64,000 nucleotides of DNA from the NCBI GenBank assembly GCA_019873645.1, contig JAIOAX010000002.1, positions 186,001 through 250,000 of the forward strand, given 5' to 3'. The notes under the pieces are model-generated. The model did not search any database. It was not told the origin of the DNA and saw only the letters and a program-made list of their open reading frames with translations. This stretch comes from Chloroflexota bacterium (GTDB lineage Bacteria; Chloroflexota; Anaerolineae; B4-G1; SLSP01). Position 1 is the first letter of the stretch; every line of letters begins with the position of its first letter. Position numbers and translations under genes: made by a program. Positions 49,857 to 59,458 of this stretch are shown here, piece by piece.

Positions 49857-51575
49857 TTAAGCCTTGGCAGGAGCTTGTTTCTCCCGTGGCTTACGCAGTG
49901 CCTTCCAGCCATCATAGATGAGGAAGCTTGCCGCGATAACCAGCACCAGGGCGATAATGCCCACGAGCACCGACGCGATGCCCGCCTGGGGCGTCGCTGC
50001 TTTGGGCAGTTTGACGAAGAAGTTGTCATAGGCCAGGTAGAGCAGCGCAGCGATGGTGGTGACGATCATAAATCCTGCCGGATAGAGTGCCCAGGTATGC
50101 TTGCGCCCTTCTGAGATGGCCCACAGGGATACCAGCAGCAACGCCAGCCCCGCCATAAGCTGGTTGGCTGCGCCAAACGCCGCCCAGATCGTGAGCCAGG
50201 GGATGACCCATACGAAGATCAACGTCAGAATCAACGCTACGATGGTGCCTATATGCATGTTTTTCATCACCGGCACTTGCTCACCGAGCAACTCGGCGCT
50301 GGCAACGCGCATGAAGCGGACAACGAGCTGCATGATCGTCAGCGCCATGATGGTCAAAAAGACCGAGCCATACGCCGTACCGAAATCTTTGGGGATGCCG
50401 ATGTGGCTCAAGAAGTTCGCCAGTCCGCCGGAGAATACGGCCAGCGCCTTGGCCGCGCCGCCGGCATCCTGATACCCCTGGAAGCCGCCAAAGGCCGCCG
50501 TCGCGGTGAGGAAAGCGACCGTGGCAAAGACCATCTCCAGGAACATCGCGCCGCCGCCCACCGGCAGGGCGTCCGTTTCAGTTTCCAATTGTCGCGCCGT
50601 CCCAGAGGTCGAAACCAGGCTATGCCAGCCGGAGATTGCGCCGCAGGCAATGGTGACGAAAAGCATCGGCCACAACGGGCCGCTGGCGGTGGTGAACTTG
50701 GTGAAGGCCGGGAAGTCGCCCATCCCCGGACGCCAGATGAGCATGCCGAGAATCCCGCCCAAGATGCCCAGCGAGACAATCCAGAAGGAGACGTAGTTGA
50801 TCGGTTGAGCAAAGGACCAGATCGGCAACACCGAGCCTAGATAGCAGAAGGCAATCACCAACAGTGTGCCGATGACCTGCGCACGGGTGTTGCCCAGGAA
50901 CCAGACCGGCGATTCGGGCAGGCCGTAGAGGCTGGTGAAGAAGTTGGCGACCGGCTTGGTGGTGCTGAGCCAAATGCCCACAAAAGTAAGCACGACGGTC
51001 ACGACTGTGGTGAGGATGATGTCTTTTTTCCATTTGTAGGTCATCTGTCCCGCCAGGATGCCCATCAAAACCACCATAATCATCCCCAGCGGCACTTTGG
51101 GGTTGGTCATCAAGGTCTTGCCGACGGCGTTGCCGAAGCTGCCCATAATCAGCAACAGGTAGAAGTAGAGGAAGATCATCAAAATCGTGCGCGCCCGCGG
51201 CGAGACAAGTTTGTAGCTCAGCGCGCCCATTGAGTCGCCGTCGCGGCGCACGCCCATCATCATTGCCCCGTAGTCCTGCACCCAACCGATGAAGAAGGTG
51301 CCCAGGATGATCCAGAGCATGGCGGGGAACCACCCCCATTGCACGGCAATAATCGGGCCGGTGATGGGGCCAAGCGCGGCAATAGACTTGAATTGATAAC
51401 CGAATAATACGTTGCGGCTGGCGGGTGTGAAATCTACACCGTCCATATACATCTTGGCCGGGGTCGCCTTCTTGGCGTCGGGCCGGATCACATCGCGGTC
51501 AATGCGACGGGCATACCAGCCGTACCCAACGACGAGCGCCACGGCAGCAATAATCAACACAAAAATCGAATTCAT
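49857..51575 (-). CDS. cstA: CstA family carbon starvation / pyruvate transporter
   Basis: A 572-residue protein with about sixteen helices. CstA landmarks: DVIRPDAKKATPAKMYMDGVDF, VLFGYQFKSIAALGPITGP, WIILGTFFIGWVQDYGAMM, GWHSLVSTSGTARQL, and AFGAANQLMAGLALLL near the end. In E. coli relatives import pyruvate or peptides. It may be transcribed ahead of the ArsA block. The start ATG 51575 has GGGGG nearby. Confidence 0.93.
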   Translation of the reverse strand: MNSIFVLIIAAVALVVGYGWYARRIDRDVIRPDAKKATPAKMYMDGVDFTPASRNVLFGYQFKSIAALGPITGPIIAVQWGWFPAMLWIILGTFFIGWVQDYGAMMMGVRRDGDSMGALSYKLVSPRARTILMIFLYFYLLLIMGSFGNAVGKTLMTNPKVPLGMIMVVLMGILAGQMTYKWKKDIILTTVVTVVLTFVGIWLSTTKPVANFFTSLYGLPESPVWFLGNTRAQVIGTLLVIAFCYLGSVLPIWSFAQPINYVSFWIVSLGILGGILGMLIWRPGMGDFPAFTKFTTASGPLWPMLFVTIACGAISGWHSLVSTSGTARQLETETDALPVGGGAMFLEMVFATVAFLTATAAFGGFQGYQDAGGAAKALAVFSGGLANFLSHIGIPKDFGTAYGSVFLTIMALTIMQLVVRFMRVASAELLGEQVPVMKNMHIGTIVALILTLIFVWVIPWLTIWAAFGAANQLMAGLALLLVSLWAISEGRKHTWALYPAGFMIVTTIAALLYLAYDNFFVKLPKAATPQAGIASVLVGIIALVLVIAASFLIYDGWKALRKPREKQAPAKA

Positions 51576-51816
51576 AAGTAACCCCCTTTCGAAGTCCGTT
51601 TACTGTGCGATTGATTGAATGTAGCGAAAAGAATTGCTGCGATGTTAGATGTGGTGCTTGCGATGTTGGATGAATGATGTTGAAGATGTTGAAGTGGAAT
51701 GGAAAACGAAATGGAAAATCAGCGATTTAGACCTGCCCTATGGCATCACCTCCTTTGGCCCCCCTGAAATTCACCTTTACTATTATAAGTCTCTCTTATG
51801 GGTAATGCAAATTTTT
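51576..51816. other. gap with GATGTTGGATGAATGATG-type repeats
   Basis: GCGATGTTAGATG, GCGATGTTGGATGAATG and ATGTTGAAGATGTTGAAGTG at about 51640-51700 form a short degenerate repeat. The remainder includes an A/T-rich stretch and the likely cstA promoter. No gene is supported. Confidence 0.6.
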
Positions 51817-52446
51817 TCAAACGAAGAATTCAGGATGACGTGCCCGCAGCTCGTCGAGCAGGTCGCCGAAGATCGTCGGAGCGTGGGGGGCGAGCAGCTC
51901 CAGCATCTTGGTCGCCATCCGCCGGATCTCCCATTGCGCTTCGGGGGTAATGCGCAGGCGGAAGAAATGCCGCAGCTCGCGGAAGTTCATTGTGACGATG
52001 ATGCGCGTCGCGGCAGCATTCGGCAACACAAACCGCGCGTCCTCCTTCAGTATCCCCAACTCCCGCAGCTCCCGATATGCCGATTTCACCTGCTCGACGA
52101 AACCATCCCATACCTCGCGCGCATGCGGGTCTGCGGCAATCGCATCGGGGACGACCAATGCCGGATCGGAGGCGTCCACGTAGCGTTGCGATTCCTGGGA
52201 GTACGAGGCGATCCGATGCCTGACAAGCTGATGGGAACACGCTCTGCTAATCCCGCTGATCTCGAACGTGGCGCTGGCGTGCTCAATGAGGCTCTCATGG
52301 CCTTCTTGTAGCCGCGCCCGTAGAAACTTTGCCGGATCACCCCGGCTCTCGCTGCGATAGCACACCCGCCCCGCATGCTCCAGCAATGCCTCCGGCGTCC
52401 CGTTTCCACGCAGATACTGGGTCAACGCAATCAGTTCGACTTGCAT
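51817..52446 (-). CDS. thyX: FAD-dependent thymidylate synthase
   Basis: A 209-residue protein. The ThyX signature RHRIASYSQESQRYVDAS matches RHRxxSxxxxSxR, preceded by HESLIEHASATFEISGISR. It makes dTMP from dUMP with methylene-tetrahydrofolate and NADPH. It is consistent with a folate theme shared with fhs at the right edge. The gene starts 19 bases downstream of the MFS stop on the same strand. Confidence 0.96.
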   Translation of the reverse strand: MQVELIALTQYLRGNGTPEALLEHAGRVCYRSESRGDPAKFLRARLQEGHESLIEHASATFEISGISRACSHQLVRHRIASYSQESQRYVDASDPALVVPDAIAADPHAREVWDGFVEQVKSAYRELRELGILKEDARFVLPNAAATRIIVTMNFRELRHFFRLRITPEAQWEIRRMATKMLELLAPHAPTIFGDLLDELRARHPEFFV

Positions 52447-52464
52447 AGTTCCCCTCGTTACTCG

Positions 52465-53811
52465 TTACTGGTTGTGGTTGATCTCTGCGGCGCGGGCGGC
52501 CATCAAGGCGCGTAGCTTCGCCGCATCTTTGGGGTATGCCCAGTAAAACAGCGAGTAGAGGATGAAGCAGATGACCCACGGGAAGGGGATCGTCCAAAGC
52601 ATGGCCTGTGTAAAGCCGATGCGGTCGGCCAGGCTACCGGCGACATAGGCCACCAGTGCCGCAAATCCGCTCTCCACGAAAGTCGTCATCGAGAATGCTG
52701 TAGCGCGCAATTCCGGCGGGACGGCGCCCTGCATCATCGGCTCCTTCGCCCCCTTGCCCGCCCAACTGATGAGCAGTGCCGTCACAAAGCACAGGAAGAA
52801 GAAGGGCCAGAATCCCCAGTTCTCCGTACGCGTCAGCATGATGTAGCTTAGCGGGATGCCGCAAAAAACGGAAATCTGCCCCACAATCGTGCGGCCATAT
52901 TTGGGATTGCGGCCTTCCGCCCAATCGCCGATGACGCCGCCGAGCACGTTGCTGATGGCCGTCCCGATGACGATGCCCGCAAAGGCCAGTGTCGCGCTCC
53001 CCTGCGGATGATCGAAGACGACAGCTTCCGTCATCCCGCGCACATCCACCATCCACGTGATCAGGTATAGTCCCAACACCACCCAGGGCATGCTCCCGGC
53101 CAAGCCTTGCAGGATCGCCACCCAAATCGTGGGGATTGCCAGCACTTTGGGAATGTCGGAGAATTTGATAGCGTACAGGGCGGCCTGCTCCGCGGTGATT
53201 TTCCCTGCCAGTTCCGGCTCCGCCGCGCCGCGCGTAGGTTCCTTCACTAACAAAGCCACCACCAGGCCGGAGAGCACGCTGAACGCGCCGAGCAGGTAGA
53301 AGCCCCAGCGCCATAGCGTCGGCGTCGCCAGGAAGCCCAGCCCCACCGTGCCGACGACGATGCCCAGGACGCCGATGGATTCCAAAAGGCCGAGCGCGCG
53401 CCCGCGTTGGCGCGGCGGGAACGTGTCTGACATCAGTGAGAAGGTTGCGGGCATCAGACATCCCAATCCCAGACCGGCAATGGCGCGGATGAGGAGCAAC
53501 TGCCCGAAGTTTTGTGTGAAGCCGCAGAACAGCGTCCAAATCCCCCATAGCCCCGTGCCGACGATGATGACGCGCTTGCGCGACCACTTATCGGCAGCAT
53601 AGCCCCAAAACGGCGCACTGAGCGATTGCAGCAGGCTGCGAATGGTGCCGATCAGCCCTAACGCCTGGTAGTCCAACCCCCACAGTTTCTGAATGGTGGG
53701 AAAGAGGACGGAGATGATTTGCCCTTCTCCCTGATCTATGAAGTAACCAAAGGCCAGGGCGAACAAGGTTTTCCAGCGGGTCATTTTTGATTCAGATGAT
53801 GTTGTGGTCAT
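52465..53811 (-). CDS. MFS transporter
   Basis: A 448-residue protein with twelve helices. The loop 2-3 motif reads GYAADKWSRKRVI, and GLGLGCLMPATFSLMSDTFPPRQRGRALG covers motif C and loop 4-5. It has no residues that reveal the substrate. GGAG lies before ATG 53811. The last residues INHNQ and stop TAA are encoded by an ACCAGTAACGAGTAACGAG repeat. Confidence 0.88.
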   Translation of the reverse strand: MTTTSSESKMTRWKTLFALAFGYFIDQGEGQIISVLFPTIQKLWGLDYQALGLIGTIRSLLQSLSAPFWGYAADKWSRKRVIIVGTGLWGIWTLFCGFTQNFGQLLLIRAIAGLGLGCLMPATFSLMSDTFPPRQRGRALGLLESIGVLGIVVGTVGLGFLATPTLWRWGFYLLGAFSVLSGLVVALLVKEPTRGAAEPELAGKITAEQAALYAIKFSDIPKVLAIPTIWVAILQGLAGSMPWVVLGLYLITWMVDVRGMTEAVVFDHPQGSATLAFAGIVIGTAISNVLGGVIGDWAEGRNPKYGRTIVGQISVFCGIPLSYIMLTRTENWGFWPFFFLCFVTALLISWAGKGAKEPMMQGAVPPELRATAFSMTTFVESGFAALVAYVAGSLADRIGFTQAMLWTIPFPWVICFILYSLFYWAYPKDAAKLRALMAARAAEINHNQ

Positions 53812-53869
53812 ACCTATTCTCCATGATGTAAGGTTGTTGAGTCATCGGGTAGTTGTCGCTCCGGGTGCA

Positions 53870-56800
53870 TTATGGCACAGTTTGTGAGGATGACAACGCC
53901 GCACTCCGTAGCACCAGGGGCAAGAAAATACGCGGCAGGGCTTCAGCCTCGACTTCCACCTGTGCCGCACCCGTTAACACAACTGTGTGGGTTCCCTGGC
54001 TGATGGGCAATGTGGCGGTGATCCAGCCAGTTGCCGATTGCGCCGGCGCCGTGAACTGGCCGCGCGCATCAATCGTGCCCACGTTGCTGCTCCACAGGAT
54101 GGTAGCGGTCAACGCAGTGGGATTGTCCCAGGCATCATAGGGCATCGCCGTCATCTGCGCCGTTTCTTTGACTCGCAGCCGCAATGGGTTGGGCGTGATC
54201 TCCAGACGCACCGGCGGGCCGACCGTAACCGTCACCGGCGCGCTTGTGGTGAAGGCGCGCCAGGCTTCGTTCATCCAAAAGGTCAACGTGGCCGTGACAT
54301 GACCGGTTGTCGGATAGGTGGCGGCGGTGAAAACGCCGTTTGCGTCTACGTTGCCCGCATCGGTTGCCCATGTCGTTGTGGCGGCTATGTCTGCCGGATT
54401 GCCCCAGGCATCCACCAGCGTCGCCGTGAAGGGGATAGAAGCAGCCACCCGCACTTGCGCCGCAGGCGGATGGATCATCGCCGCTGCCGGCGCCGCCGCC
54501 CGCACCTGGACGCGCGCCTGACCGGTGAGTGTGAGCGGTGAAGGCTCTGTAAAGTGCGCTGTCGCCGTCACCCATCCATCGCCGACCGTCATCGGCGCCG
54601 TGAACAGGCCGCACGCATCAATCGTGCCAAAGCTGCTTTCCCAGACCAGTATCGGCGTCGCCGCCGTGGGATTGCCCCAGGCGTCGGCAAATGTGGCCGT
54701 GAATTGTACGGTTTGCTCAGGCAAGGCGATGACCGGGTCAGGGACGACATCGAGGCTGGCCGGCGGGCCGGCCGTGATGGTGATGGTGACGACTGTGGAA
54801 AGCGGGCCGAGATGGCCGATGAGCCGCGCGGTTGTGAGCGCCGTCGGCGCGGTGTAGACGCCATACGCATCCACTGTCCCTACATCCACCGTCCACGTGG
54901 GAGTGACGGCGAACGTCTGCCCGAAGCGGGTGTCGCCCTCGCTGACCAGCATATTCCTCAGATCAACCGTACTACCCAGGGGCAGCGTCAATGTGGTGGG
55001 AGTCAGGCGCAATCTTGACCACCACGGAAGCCACAGCGCCGGATCGCCGAGCAGCGTGTAGGTGCGCGCCTCATACGAATAGATAATGGCCTGCCGTCCA
55101 ACCTGCGTCAGTTCGCCCAGGTTGAAGATGCCCCGCTGGAACGCCGCTTTGAACATCGCCCGCGCCGACGTTTCCTCGCTGGACGCATAAGCCAACCCCG
55201 CCGGCCCGTATGCCGCAATCGCGCCTGTTTGCGTCAACACCGTCGTAGCCCATTCGCCGATGGAGCGCACATCCCGATTAGGCACACTGGGATACTTCGG
55301 CGGGAACATCCAGTAGCCGTCCCAACAGTCCAGTGAGAGGAGGAAGGGCAGCGCCGTCGTTTGTGTGAGCGCAGCCAGGTCGGTGTTGAAGATCAACGGT
55401 TCATGCGCCCAACGGTGGATGGAACCGTGCCCGGCGTAAGTCAGCAGGCCTGCGCCGGCGTTCCACGCCCGCGTGAGCGCGTTGGTGGCTGTGGGGCAAG
55501 GTGTCAATGAGGGGGAACAGTAAGCTTCCATATAGACTGTTTGGGTTGTCATGGCGGTCGGAAACAGTGTCCGCAACCGTTCCAGCAGGCTGTCGAAACC
55601 CTCGTCGGTGGTCTCACCGTTGTCGGCGACGAGCAGCGCGTGCAATTGCCATGGCGCGGATGACTGCGCCTCGTAGTTCAGCACTTTCGTCACGTAAGCG
55701 GCCACCTCCGCCACAGTCTGTGCGGGGATGCGGCCCACGTAGACTTCCGGGAAGCCGTCATTGTTCACATCGCCGAAGCGGCTGTCCACCGGCACATCGC
55801 CCTGGCTGGGATCGGCAAATTCACGGTACGGTGGAATCCACGTAGGCACAAAGGCTCCATAGGTCGTAGGGTTGTAGCCCTTGAAGTTGAAGTTGCCGTC
55901 GCCCACCAGGAAGAGATACTTCACCGCCGGGCCAGGCCAGTGGGCGTGCGCGTAAGCCACAAACGCGCGGATGGCCTCTGGGTGGAACACACCGCCGTTG
56001 AACAGCGGGTAAATGTCCTCCACGGCGACCCGGCGTACCCGCAATCCTTGCGCTTCACGTTGCGCCACGAGCGGCTGGAGCGCATCCAGAAAATGCCGCG
56101 GCGCGATGATGATCTCATCTGCACCTGTCGGCGGCGCGAGCAGGTCCAGGGCCGGCGAGTAGCGTGTGGGCGTGATCGGGCGCGGGACTTCGGCCAGATA
56201 GCGCGTCCCGACCGGCGCAGTATCCTGGAAAGTCGCCCCGCCGTTGACGAGCGCCACGGGCTGTAGCGGATCGCTCACATCATACAACCGCGCGCCGGTG
56301 GGCCAATCGGCCACGCTGTATGTTGTCGCGGCGCCGCTCAATGCAGCACAGACGAACGTACCACCAACTCCCACCGGCGAACGGCGATAGGTCAGCTCGG
56401 CGCGGTCGAAGAAAATGCGCTGCGGCCCTACATCGGTGACATAAGCCACGCGCAGGTTGTTGTTTCCTGCAAGCAATGCCGCAGCGGGCACGCTGGTGGT
56501 GATGATGTGACCGATTTTGCCGTCCCAATAGAAATCGCCCAACGCCGTTCCGTTGAAAGTGAGACGGACATGATGATCGAGGTCGAGGGTGTCGCTGTAA
56601 TTGAACGAAGCCATTTCCACCACCAGCATCGCCGCATCGCCGGTCGTCAGCGGCGCAGGCAGGACGATGGGATAGGTTCTGGTTATAGTGTTGACGACGT
56701 TCACATCTTCCCAAAACCAGGTGGTGAGGGTGCCGGGGTTGGTGCTGGCGCGCGCCCAATAGCGCAGATTGCGTTCGGCGACGGCGGTGACGCGGCAGAC

Positions 56801-57259
56801 GCCGGCAGACGCCCCCGCAGGCGTCACATCGCGCGTCGCCATGCGCAGTCCAGGCGTGGACGCATCCACGGTGAGCCAGTAGACATTCTCATCGGTGTAT
56901 TCTTCATCCTGGCGATTGCCGTGGAATTTCTCGCCGTAGAAGATAAGCGCGTCGCCGGGATTGAACGCACCGCTCCCCACTTCCTCCAGCGCCACTTCCT
57001 GCCCGCGCCAAAATAGATGGAAGTCGGTCAGCGCCGCGCCGGTGATGGGAACGCCGGCTGCCGCAAGTGTGGCGTAATCCAGCGTGTAGACGCCGTCGGT
57101 GATGATGCCGATGCGCCAGACGGGGTCGGGGAGCGGGGAAGAAGCGAAGGGGCGAGAGGGTGAAGGGGTTGCGCCCACGACAAACGTTGGGATGAACAGC
57201 AGCAGCGCGCCGAGTACGGCAAGTCCGAGCAGAGCGTAGCGTTTTATCAGCGTCTTCAT
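53870..57259 (-). CDS. secreted gingipain-type C25 peptidase with Ig-like repeats
   Basis: An 1129-residue protein, AAAGGATCA before ATG 57259. The signal peptide covers about 1-30. The C25 catalytic pair is visible as GLLTYAGHGSIHRW (His about residue 607) and FLLSLDCWDGYW (Cys about residue 644), after a propeptide-like N-terminal beta region and an FLVGDGNFNFKGYNP strand. Four Ig-like repeats follow, each with a GTxDAxGxFTAP core. The end, RIFLPLVLRSAALSS, is a hydrophobic terminal motif common on secreted Chloroflexota proteins. It cleaves proteins after Arg or Lys if it is like gingipains, which cannot be shown here. Confidence 0.92.
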   Translation of the reverse strand: MKTLIKRYALLGLAVLGALLLFIPTFVVGATPSPSRPFASSPLPDPVWRIGIITDGVYTLDYATLAAAGVPITGAALTDFHLFWRGQEVALEEVGSGAFNPGDALIFYGEKFHGNRQDEEYTDENVYWLTVDASTPGLRMATRDVTPAGASAGVCRVTAVAERNLRYWARASTNPGTLTTWFWEDVNVVNTITRTYPIVLPAPLTTGDAAMLVVEMASFNYSDTLDLDHHVRLTFNGTALGDFYWDGKIGHIITTSVPAAALLAGNNNLRVAYVTDVGPQRIFFDRAELTYRRSPVGVGGTFVCAALSGAATTYSVADWPTGARLYDVSDPLQPVALVNGGATFQDTAPVGTRYLAEVPRPITPTRYSPALDLLAPPTGADEIIIAPRHFLDALQPLVAQREAQGLRVRRVAVEDIYPLFNGGVFHPEAIRAFVAYAHAHWPGPAVKYLFLVGDGNFNFKGYNPTTYGAFVPTWIPPYREFADPSQGDVPVDSRFGDVNNDGFPEVYVGRIPAQTVAEVAAYVTKVLNYEAQSSAPWQLHALLVADNGETTDEGFDSLLERLRTLFPTAMTTQTVYMEAYCSPSLTPCPTATNALTRAWNAGAGLLTYAGHGSIHRWAHEPLIFNTDLAALTQTTALPFLLSLDCWDGYWMFPPKYPSVPNRDVRSIGEWATTVLTQTGAIAAYGPAGLAYASSEETSARAMFKAAFQRGIFNLGELTQVGRQAIIYSYEARTYTLLGDPALWLPWWSRLRLTPTTLTLPLGSTVDLRNMLVSEGDTRFGQTFAVTPTWTVDVGTVDAYGVYTAPTALTTARLIGHLGPLSTVVTITITAGPPASLDVVPDPVIALPEQTVQFTATFADAWGNPTAATPILVWESSFGTIDACGLFTAPMTVGDGWVTATAHFTEPSPLTLTGQARVQVRAAAPAAAMIHPPAAQVRVAASIPFTATLVDAWGNPADIAATTTWATDAGNVDANGVFTAATYPTTGHVTATLTFWMNEAWRAFTTSAPVTVTVGPPVRLEITPNPLRLRVKETAQMTAMPYDAWDNPTALTATILWSSNVGTIDARGQFTAPAQSATGWITATLPISQGTHTVVLTGAAQVEVEAEALPRIFLPLVLRSAALSSSQTVP

Positions 57260-57745
57260 AGCGTGATCCTTTCTTTGCCTGAAGGGGAACATTCATCTCA
57301 ATCGCTTATTCTATCCTCAGTTGGGTGCATTTCAACCTCGACCACGCTGTGACCGGTCTCTGACCGCGCGCTGTGACCCAATCTCTGACCGTGCCATCAG
57401 GAGTCTGGAGGCCGCCCTGAGCAGCAACCAGTTGCCGCAGCTAATCAATCGCCCCCATTCTGAAACGTACCCCACAAGCAAACACATTGACACGCCGATA
57501 AGTTAGGATATAATTTGTCTCAGTGATCCTCAAAAAGTACAGTGACGCAGACTGTGCACCTCCTGTAAACAACCGACGGCGCGTGGACCGTTGAAAATGG
57601 CCCCCTGGTGACTGGAAGATAAAGTTGCATCTAGCGGCGTGAGCGGCTGAGGTGACGCCGGTTTGCGATGCAGGAGAGAAAAGGATGAAGACTGACAACG
57701 ACTATCAAACTAACGACTACCGGACTGGCGCAAAGGAGTGACATT
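57260..57745. other. intergenic region with families L and H
   Basis: About 485 bases. GGGTGCATTTCAACC and ACCGGTCTCTGACCGCGCGC at 57322-57400 are reversed family L copies. The sequence ACTAACGACTACCGGACTGG near 57705 is family H. Between them lie a promoter (57488-57515) and a leader of about 220 bases before the ABC ATPase. No gene is supported. Confidence 0.7.
57488..57515 (+). promoter_or_regulatory. sigma-70 promoter of the ABC exporter operon
   Basis: TTGACA at 57488-57493, a 16-base spacer and TATAAT at 57510-57515. It is about 230 bases upstream of the ATPase start, leaving a long leader without an obvious riboswitch. Confidence 0.7.
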
Positions 57746-58618
57746 ATGAGTATCATCGAAGCCAATCATCTAACCAAGTACTATGGAAAATCCAGAGGCA
57801 TTGTGGATGTCTCGTTTCAGGTTAACGAAGGCGAGATCTTCGGGTTCATCGGGCCGAACGGGGCAGGTAAATCTACCACGATCCGCCTGTTCTTGTCGTT
57901 GATCTACCCCACCAGCGGTAGCGCCACGATCTTCGGCAAGGACTGCATTAAATACGGGCCGGAACTCCGGCAGGATATTGGTTATTTGCCCTCCGATGTC
58001 TTCTACTACGAGCGGATGAAGGTCATTGACCTGCTGAAATATTCCGCCAGTTTCTACGCCAGAGATTGTACACAGCGTATGCATGAACTGGCCGAGCTGA
58101 TGGAATTGGAGCTCAATCGCCGCATCGAAGACCTTTCTTATGGAAATAAGAAGAAAGTGGGCATTGTGCAGGGCCTTTTGCACCAGCCCAGGCTATTGCT
58201 CCTTGACGAACCTACCGCCGGCCTCGACCCGCTGATGCAGCGCAAGTTCTTCCAACTCATCCAGGAAGAGAATCGGCGTGGGGTAACGATCTTTTTCTCA
58301 TCGCATATTCTGGGCGAAGTGCAACGGCTGTGCTCGCGGGTAGGGATCATCAAAGAGGGCCGGATCATCGAGATCGCCGACATCCGCACTTTGCAGCAGA
58401 ATAACTACAAAAAAGTGCAGGTGGAAGGCAGCAATCTGGATGCCGCGTACTTTGATCTCCCCGGCGTGACCAACCTGGAACACAGCAACGGCGCAATCCG
58501 CTTCTTCTACAAGGGCGATGTCAATGCACTGACACGCAAGATCGGCAGCATCACAATCTCCAATGTCACCATCGAAGAGCCGACCCTGGAAGAAATCTTC
58601 ATGCACTACTACGAGTAG
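57746..58618 (+). CDS. ABC transporter ATP-binding protein
   Basis: A 290-residue protein. Walker A GPNGAGKSTTIRLF (about residue 38), LPSDVFYYERM Q-loop region, LSYGNKKKVGIVQGL signature, LLLLDEPTAGLDP Walker B, and FFSSHILGEV H-loop. The N-terminal and signature types fit ABC-2 exporters of the antibiotic or lantibiotic-resistance kind. AAAGGAG precedes ATG 57746. The stop is followed within ten bases by the first permease gene. Confidence 0.94.
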   Translation: MSIIEANHLTKYYGKSRGIVDVSFQVNEGEIFGFIGPNGAGKSTTIRLFLSLIYPTSGSATIFGKDCIKYGPELRQDIGYLPSDVFYYERMKVIDLLKYSASFYARDCTQRMHELAELMELELNRRIEDLSYGNKKKVGIVQGLLHQPRLLLLDEPTAGLDPLMQRKFFQLIQEENRRGVTIFFSSHILGEVQRLCSRVGIIKEGRIIEIADIRTLQQNNYKKVQVEGSNLDAAYFDLPGVTNLEHSNGAIRFFYKGDVNALTRKIGSITISNVTIEEPTLEEIFMHYYE

Positions 58619-58627
58619 GTGATGCCC

Positions 58628-59437
58628 ATGCGTATGAACATTTTCCAGCACGAGTTCAAAATGCACCTGCGATCTGTGCTCATCTGGTCAGCGTCGCTGG
58701 TAGCGATGCTTTTCGTCTTTATATCGCTGTTCACCGCTTTCGCCGAAGACGCGGAGTTGCTTAACGAAATGATGTCCAAATTTCCGGAGGCGCTGCTCAC
58801 CGCTTTTGGGATGACCGGCGTAAATCTGGCTACGATTCTGGGCTATTTCAGCTTCATTTTCCTCTTTGTGCAAGTCTGTCTGGCGATTCAGGCGGGAAAT
58901 TATGGCTTTGGGTTGGTCTCCATCGAGGAACGCGAGTGGACGGCGGATTTTCTGCTGACCAAACCGGTGGGACGCTCCCAGATTCTGACCAGCAAATTGC
59001 TGGCGGCGTTAAGCGGCCTGCTCGTCACCGACCTCATTGTCTGGGCCAGCAGTTTCGGCTTTATCCAGCTTTTCAAAGGGGACCGGACATACGAAACCCA
59101 GACCCTGATGTTGTTGCTGCTGAGCAGCGTGCCGTTCCAGTTATTTTTCCTGACCGTGGGATTGGTGGTGTCGTTGCTGATGAAGCGCATCCGGAGCGTC
59201 ACTCCCTACGCGATGGCACTGGGCTTTGGAATGTACGTTCTGAGCGTTTTCGGCGACATGCTCGGCGAGAGCATCCTGGAAAAGCTCACCCCGTTCCGGC
59301 ACTTCGACCCGCAGTACATCATCCAGCACAGCGCTTATGACACACCGTTAGTGCTGCTCAGCGTCGCCGTCATTCTGATTTCTCTGGCAGGCAGCTATGG
59401 CCTCTATACCCGGAGAAATATTCCGGCAGTGGTGTAA
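58628..59437 (+). CDS. ABC-2 type permease 1
   Basis: A 269-residue protein with six helices, NIFQHEFKMHLRSVLIWSASL at the N-terminus, and an AGNYGFGLVSIEEREWTADFLLTKPVGRSQI loop typical of ABC-2 permeases. ATG 58628 is five bases after AGGTGA; ATG 58622 and 58634 are alternatives. With the second permease it likely makes a heterodimer. Confidence 0.9.
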   Translation: MRMNIFQHEFKMHLRSVLIWSASLVAMLFVFISLFTAFAEDAELLNEMMSKFPEALLTAFGMTGVNLATILGYFSFIFLFVQVCLAIQAGNYGFGLVSIEEREWTADFLLTKPVGRSQILTSKLLAALSGLLVTDLIVWASSFGFIQLFKGDRTYETQTLMLLLLSSVPFQLFFLTVGLVVSLLMKRIRSVTPYAMALGFGMYVLSVFGDMLGESILEKLTPFRHFDPQYIIQHSAYDTPLVLLSVAVILISLAGSYGLYTRRNIPAVV

Positions 59438-59458
59438 AGTGGTGCAGGAGGTCAAGCG

